From positions 682,001-746,000 of the forward strand of contig NZ_HG916854.1 of assembly GCF_000577275.2 (NCBI RefSeq): DNA of 64,000 nucleotides, read 5' to 3'. Shown one piece after another: positions 61,197 to 64,000 of this stretch (position 1 is the first letter of the stretch; every line of letters starts with the position of its first letter). The position numbers and the translations under genes were made by a program. The notes beneath the pieces are model-generated. The model made no database searches and was not told the DNA's origin. It saw only the letters and a list, made by a program, of their open reading frames with translations. This stretch comes from Rhizobium favelukesii (GTDB lineage: Bacteria; Pseudomonadota; Alphaproteobacteria; Rhizobiales; Rhizobiaceae).

Positions 61197-62693
61197 TCAA
61201 GTCGCGGAGAGTTGAGCTGTTTCGGAATTTGCGCCGAAGATCATGGCATGGGCTTTATTTCGACGCCACTCTTTGACGCGCCGTTGCACTGTTCGCAGGA
61301 GTCCGTCGGGGTACTCATTCGGATAACGCTCTTGAAGCCGCTCGAGCAACTCGCGGCCTGTCCGCCAAGGTTCCTCCTCAAACCAGGAGCGGAGATCGTC
61401 GGTCACGCGGATGAGCGGGTCTGGTCTACGTCGCTCTCGGCGCAGTTTTGGTTTCGCTTTGGCCGTCGGACGGACTTCGCCTTCCGTCCAGGCGTGGCGC
61501 AGGTTCTGCAAGAACGTTTCGATATCCGGCGTGGCTGTTGACAGCGAGGCATTGCTGGCAACCTCGACGAGACGCTGCTGCGCTGTTCGAATATCGCGCA
61601 ATAGTTTCACAGGATCCAACTGATCGCCGATGTGCGATAGCCGATTTCGGACTTCGGTCGGTGTTCTCGGATCTGCCAAGAGCCTCTGATAGGGTGTCGC
61701 AGGAGGATGATAGATCTTTTTGACCACCGCGCCATCGCGACGCTTCTCCCGCAGCTTAAAGGATGGCTGAAAGAAGTTTATGAACAAGCGCACCGATCGG
61801 TATAGATCGGCCAGGGTCGCAGCGGCCTCGACCCCCTCATAGCGATGATAACCAACAATGCGGCGAACGATCGACCCATTCTTCTGCTCGACGAAAGCCT
61901 GATCATTCTTGCGGTAGGGACGGCAACGCGTGAACTCGATATTGGAATCAAGGCAGTAATCCCTGATCGTTTCGTTGATGAACACGCTGTCATTGTCCGT
62001 ATCGAAGCCGAGCAGCGGAAACGGCATCAGACGCCGCAACTCACTCAACACTTCCGTCAGAAGCTTCTGCTCACGCACAAGCAGAGGCGCACATTCCGTC
62101 CAGCCACTGGCAATATCGGTGAGGACTAGCGTTTGGACGAAGCTGCCCCGCGCAACGGGGCGGGAGTGGGAGACAAGATCTGCTTCAACAAACCCAGGCG
62201 CGGGATCATCCCAGTCAGAGAATGTCCGGACGGGGACGCTACGCCTTAACGCAGACGAAGCCACCGAATGCCGGCGTCGCCGGCCGCCCGCTGTTTCGCG
62301 AATGTCTTTCAGAGCGCGATCAATCGTCGCGGCGCTCATCTGCAATAACAGAGCCCGAACCCGGTCATCCAGGTTGAGGTGTCCGTGCCGCTCCATGGAG
62401 ATGACCAGCGTCGGGAGCAGCGCCTTTAGCCGCTTTCCACAAACACGGTCGGACGACTCCCACAACACGATAAGCGCCTGGCGGGCGGCTTCGTCATAGA
62501 TCCGAGGACGTGGTCGAGACGCGACTTGATTATGTGTGCCGCGGAGTAACCGCATCGCATGTTTCCGGTGCATGCCGCTGATCGCAACGAACTGATCGAG
62601 AATGCGCGATTTTTCCTCTCGGCTGCCTTGGAGGTAGCGCTTTGCTAAAGCTGCAATCAATTCTTTCTTGGTCGTCACGCTGATGTGCCTCAT
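61197..62693 (-). CDS. Transposase, integrase-catalytic-domain (DD35E) type
   Basis: A 498-residue transposase. An N-terminal helix-turn-helix region (ELIAALAKRYLQGSREEKSR, FVAISGMHRKHAMRLLRG) precedes an rve-like catalytic core with D172 (VEADLVSH), D233 (DTDNDSVFIN) and E269 (NDQAFVEQKNG), 35 residues between the last two. A basic C-terminal part follows (KPKLRRERRRPDP). The frame is uninterrupted, so the element may be active. Its ATG lies inside the left arm of an 18-bp palindrome. Confidence 0.85.
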   Translation of the reverse strand: MRHISVTTKKELIAALAKRYLQGSREEKSRILDQFVAISGMHRKHAMRLLRGTHNQVASRPRPRIYDEAARQALIVLWESSDRVCGKRLKALLPTLVISMERHGHLNLDDRVRALLLQMSAATIDRALKDIRETAGGRRRRHSVASSALRRSVPVRTFSDWDDPAPGFVEADLVSHSRPVARGSFVQTLVLTDIASGWTECAPLLVREQKLLTEVLSELRRLMPFPLLGFDTDNDSVFINETIRDYCLDSNIEFTRCRPYRKNDQAFVEQKNGSIVRRIVGYHRYEGVEAAATLADLYRSVRLFINFFQPSFKLREKRRDGAVVKKIYHPPATPYQRLLADPRTPTEVRNRLSHIGDQLDPVKLLRDIRTAQQRLVEVASNASLSTATPDIETFLQNLRHAWTEGEVRPTAKAKPKLRRERRRPDPLIRVTDDLRSWFEEEPWRTGRELLERLQERYPNEYPDGLLRTVQRRVKEWRRNKAHAMIFGANSETAQLSAT

Positions 62694-62739
62694 CTGATTT
62701 GCTCCGCACCCACAAATGCTGGGAGCAAATCAGATGAGG
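62688..62739. repeat. Perfect 18-bp inverted repeat over the transposase start
   Basis: CCTCATCTGATTTGCTCC (62688-62705) and GGAGCAAATCAGATGAGG (62722-62739) are exact inverse complements with a 16-base loop. The left arm covers the start codon (ATG at 62693 reading leftward); the right arm doubles as the element's outer end. In RNA it would form a strong hairpin hiding the start; in DNA it duplicates the transposase-binding site. Confidence 0.8.
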
Positions 62740-62998
62740 CAACGGCCAATAATCAAGGAGCATTTTTGGCGAGGCAATGCGGCGTCTCATCCTGATCGTC
62801 GCGCTATACCGAATCCTAAGGCAGGCGTCGCCTCTATCGTCTCTATCGTCTCTATGGTTCTGTTCGCTCTCTCCTATCGGGTGATGATCACAATGTGGCG
62901 AACGATGTCGGCAAATGCGACACCCAGCGCCATCCTTCCGATCCCAATGACCCTCGGTATGCAATGCCGCGAGCGTCCTCACGTCGTAGACACCTGCA
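62740..62998. other. Intergenic stretch with a short tandem repeat
   Basis: No gene recognised. CTCTATCGT occurs twice and a third time as CTCTATGGT at 62832-62858. Confidence 0.4.
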
Positions 62999-63136
62999 AC
63001 CAGCCCCTAGGGCAAAACGCTCGACGCGATCGTCGAAGCCGTTCTTGCCGCCGTTGATCTTCTTGGTGATGGTCTCGATATCGCCTTGGCCGGCATAGCG
63101 ATTGAGGTTGTAGCTCTCCTCCCAGAGCTGTACGAG
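62999..63136 (-). pseudogene. GH19 chitinase/endolysin-like C-terminal fragment
   Basis: Leftward, residues LVQLWEESYNLNRYAGQGD and IETITKKINGGKNGFDDRVE match the C-terminal strand-helix motif (IETVTRKINGG.NG..DR) of GH19 chitinases and phage endolysins. Catalytic glutamates would lie upstream and are absent. The remnant may mark former prophage DNA. Confidence 0.5.
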
Positions 63137-63707
63137 CCCTCCCATAGGTCGGTGTTGACCAGATCCGGACTGGTTAACTAACTCCGAATTTTTCACCGAA
63201 AGGTAGGCAACCTACGTCTAATGGACGAAGTGCCAACAATGAGCGGTTGTGGTTTTATGAAGCCGACCGAGATGCGGTCAGTTTCTCTTGTAACGCGTTA
63301 GGAAGCTCGCCCGCCCCGGCGGGCTTCTTGCTGTCAGGGCCGATGGGAGCGAGGAAAACCAGTAGCACCCGCGCCCGAGGGTGCGGCGGCGCAGCCACGG
63401 TCCCTATCAGGTCCTCAAGAAGCAGAACGGAGACGATCCGCATGCGGGCATGGGCGAGGCAGGTCCGGTGTGGGAGATCTGCCAAGGCATTGACAGCGCA
63501 GGACGCGGATCGGCGTGCAGCGGCGATTGGCGTCTCGCCGCCTAAAGCTGGCTGGACGTTGCGAGTGGTAAGAACGACCTTGCCATGAGCACGATGGACA
63601 CAGCAGTGCTGCAGGATCCACTATCCAGGTGAACCACTGGCGGACGGTCTCCGCAGCCGTATTTGAAGCTGGCCGTGTCAGAATATGTTCTTTGGCAAAG
63701 TGAAGCC
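63137..63707. other. Intergenic stretch, no gene recognised; one hairpin
   Basis: GCCCGCC (63309-63315) and GGCGGGC (63318-63324) form a tight stem followed by TTCTTG, possibly a weak rightward terminator. A frame ending PVWEICQGIDSAGRGSACSG reads like protein but I cannot assign it. Confidence 0.4.
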
Positions 63708-63962
63708 TCAGTGGCGACGTAAAGAAACCTCTCCAACTCCGCCGATCGCCAATGGAGAAGTTCTACGCGGAATCGCGTCGGCCCCGGGATAAACATCGAT
63801 CAATCTGGCCGCGATCTCCTCCGCCGTGTTGATTCCCGCGTTATGGAGAGCGATGGCAGATCTGCAAAGAACCTCCGAACGAGACACGACGGGCGACACG
63901 TCGTAATAGCGGTGCCACAAGACCACTGCCCTTGAGAGCATCTGGAACTCGTCTTTTGTCAT
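63708..63962 (-). CDS. Hypothetical protein
   Basis: An 84-residue leftward product. ATG 63962 is favoured because GAGG stands six bases before it; two further in-frame ATG codons lie just upstream. The sequence is helical (LSRAVVLWHRYYDVSP, SEVLCRSAIALHNAGI, AEEIAARLIDVYPG). No family recognised. Its neighbour to the right is outside the window. Confidence 0.5.
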   Translation of the reverse strand: MTKDEFQMLSRAVVLWHRYYDVSPVVSRSEVLCRSAIALHNAGINTAEEIAARLIDVYPGADAIPRRTSPLAIGGVGEVSLRRH

Positions 63963-64000
63963 CATAGTCCTCATTCTCCCGAACCCAAGCGAAAGGGGCT

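Larger units (their letters stand above)
61164..62739 (-). mobile_element. Insertion sequence with DD35E transposase
   Basis: The transposase gene is bracketed by CCTCACAAGATTGCTCC at 61164-61180 and its near inverse GGAGCAAATCAGATGAGG at 62722-62739, which I take as imperfect terminal repeats. The element would be about 1.58 kb. No obvious target duplication is visible from the sequence. Family not assigned. Confidence 0.55.

Noticed and set aside
1..64000. CRISPR arrays, tRNA, rRNA, replication origin
   Set aside because: No regularly spaced repeats, no tRNA cloverleaf or rRNA stretch and no RepABC/DnaA-like gene were seen.

Overview
The window looks like an accessory replicon (plasmid or chromid) of a Rhizobium/Sinorhizobium-type alphaproteobacterium. 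It is GC-rich and dominated by solute-uptake systems joined to small catabolic operons. Several products are of types common in rhizobia: a biuret hydrolase carrying the Asp36/Lys142/Cys175 triad of the Rhizobium leguminosarum enzyme, dodecin, a DUF982 protein, OtnC/OtnK/OtnI and HcnABC-type oxidases. I see no rRNA, tRNA, CRISPR array or replication (repABC) genes.

Layout. 1-9.5 kb: a GntR regulator faces a BMP-type ABC operon. The operon interleaves transporter genes with an AmiF-like amidase (frameshifted), biuret hydrolase, cyanuric acid hydrolase/barbiturase, a second cysteine hydrolase and a cupin. It ends in the first ~45 codons of an allophanate hydrolase, so the s-triazine-ring nitrogen pathway is cut at its last step. 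9.5-12.3 kb: decayed DNA with one secreted small protein, an intact dodecin, and fragments of VOC, TetR and flagellar hook (FlgE) genes. 12.4-13.3 kb: ribB under an FMN riboswitch. 13.4-23.8 kb: a polyol/sugar locus with two SDR dehydrogenases, triosephosphate isomerase, a ribose-type ABC transporter, a two-subunit transketolase, an FGGY kinase and a SorC regulator. 24.2-26.8 kb: citrulline hydrolase (CtlX), ornithine cyclodeaminase and a divergent Lrp regulator, which together could convert citrulline to proline. 27.3-33.6 kb: an L-threonate pathway (MFS importer, LtnD, OtnI, OtnK, OtnC) with a LacI regulator and three near-identical 14-bp palindromes between the divergent transcripts.

33.6-39.2 kb: remnants (sugar ABC permease, TPR protein, transposase, transglutaminase, zinc-ribbon protein) and several small hypothetical genes. 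39.4-54.5 kb: the most unusual region. A leftward operon encodes an HcnABC-type three-subunit amine/opine oxidase, a polar-amino-acid ABC transporter (ATPase frameshifted) and a fused dihydroxyacetone kinase. Beside it lie an MmgE/PrpD protein, an IclR regulator, a HAD phosphatase, a DMT exporter, an alanine-racemase-like protein, a saccharopine-dehydrogenase-like protein and a C45 self-processing hydrolase. The same operator-like motif (ATCCA-N5-TGGAT) sits upstream of the oxidase operon and of the C45 gene 7.6 kb away, which suggests one regulon. I infer catabolism of an uncharacterised opine or N-substituted amino acid.

54.6-64 kb: small membrane proteins, a LacI remnant, a Na/Pi cotransporter flanked by 40-bp direct repeats, a decayed TPR protein, a candidate small RNA, a DD35E insertion sequence with an unusual perfect palindrome over its start codon, an endolysin-like fragment and a small hypothetical gene at the edge.

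Single-base frameshifts recur in otherwise well-conserved genes (amidase, ABC ATPase, TPR protein). They could be true decay or consensus errors; read-level checking would settle which.
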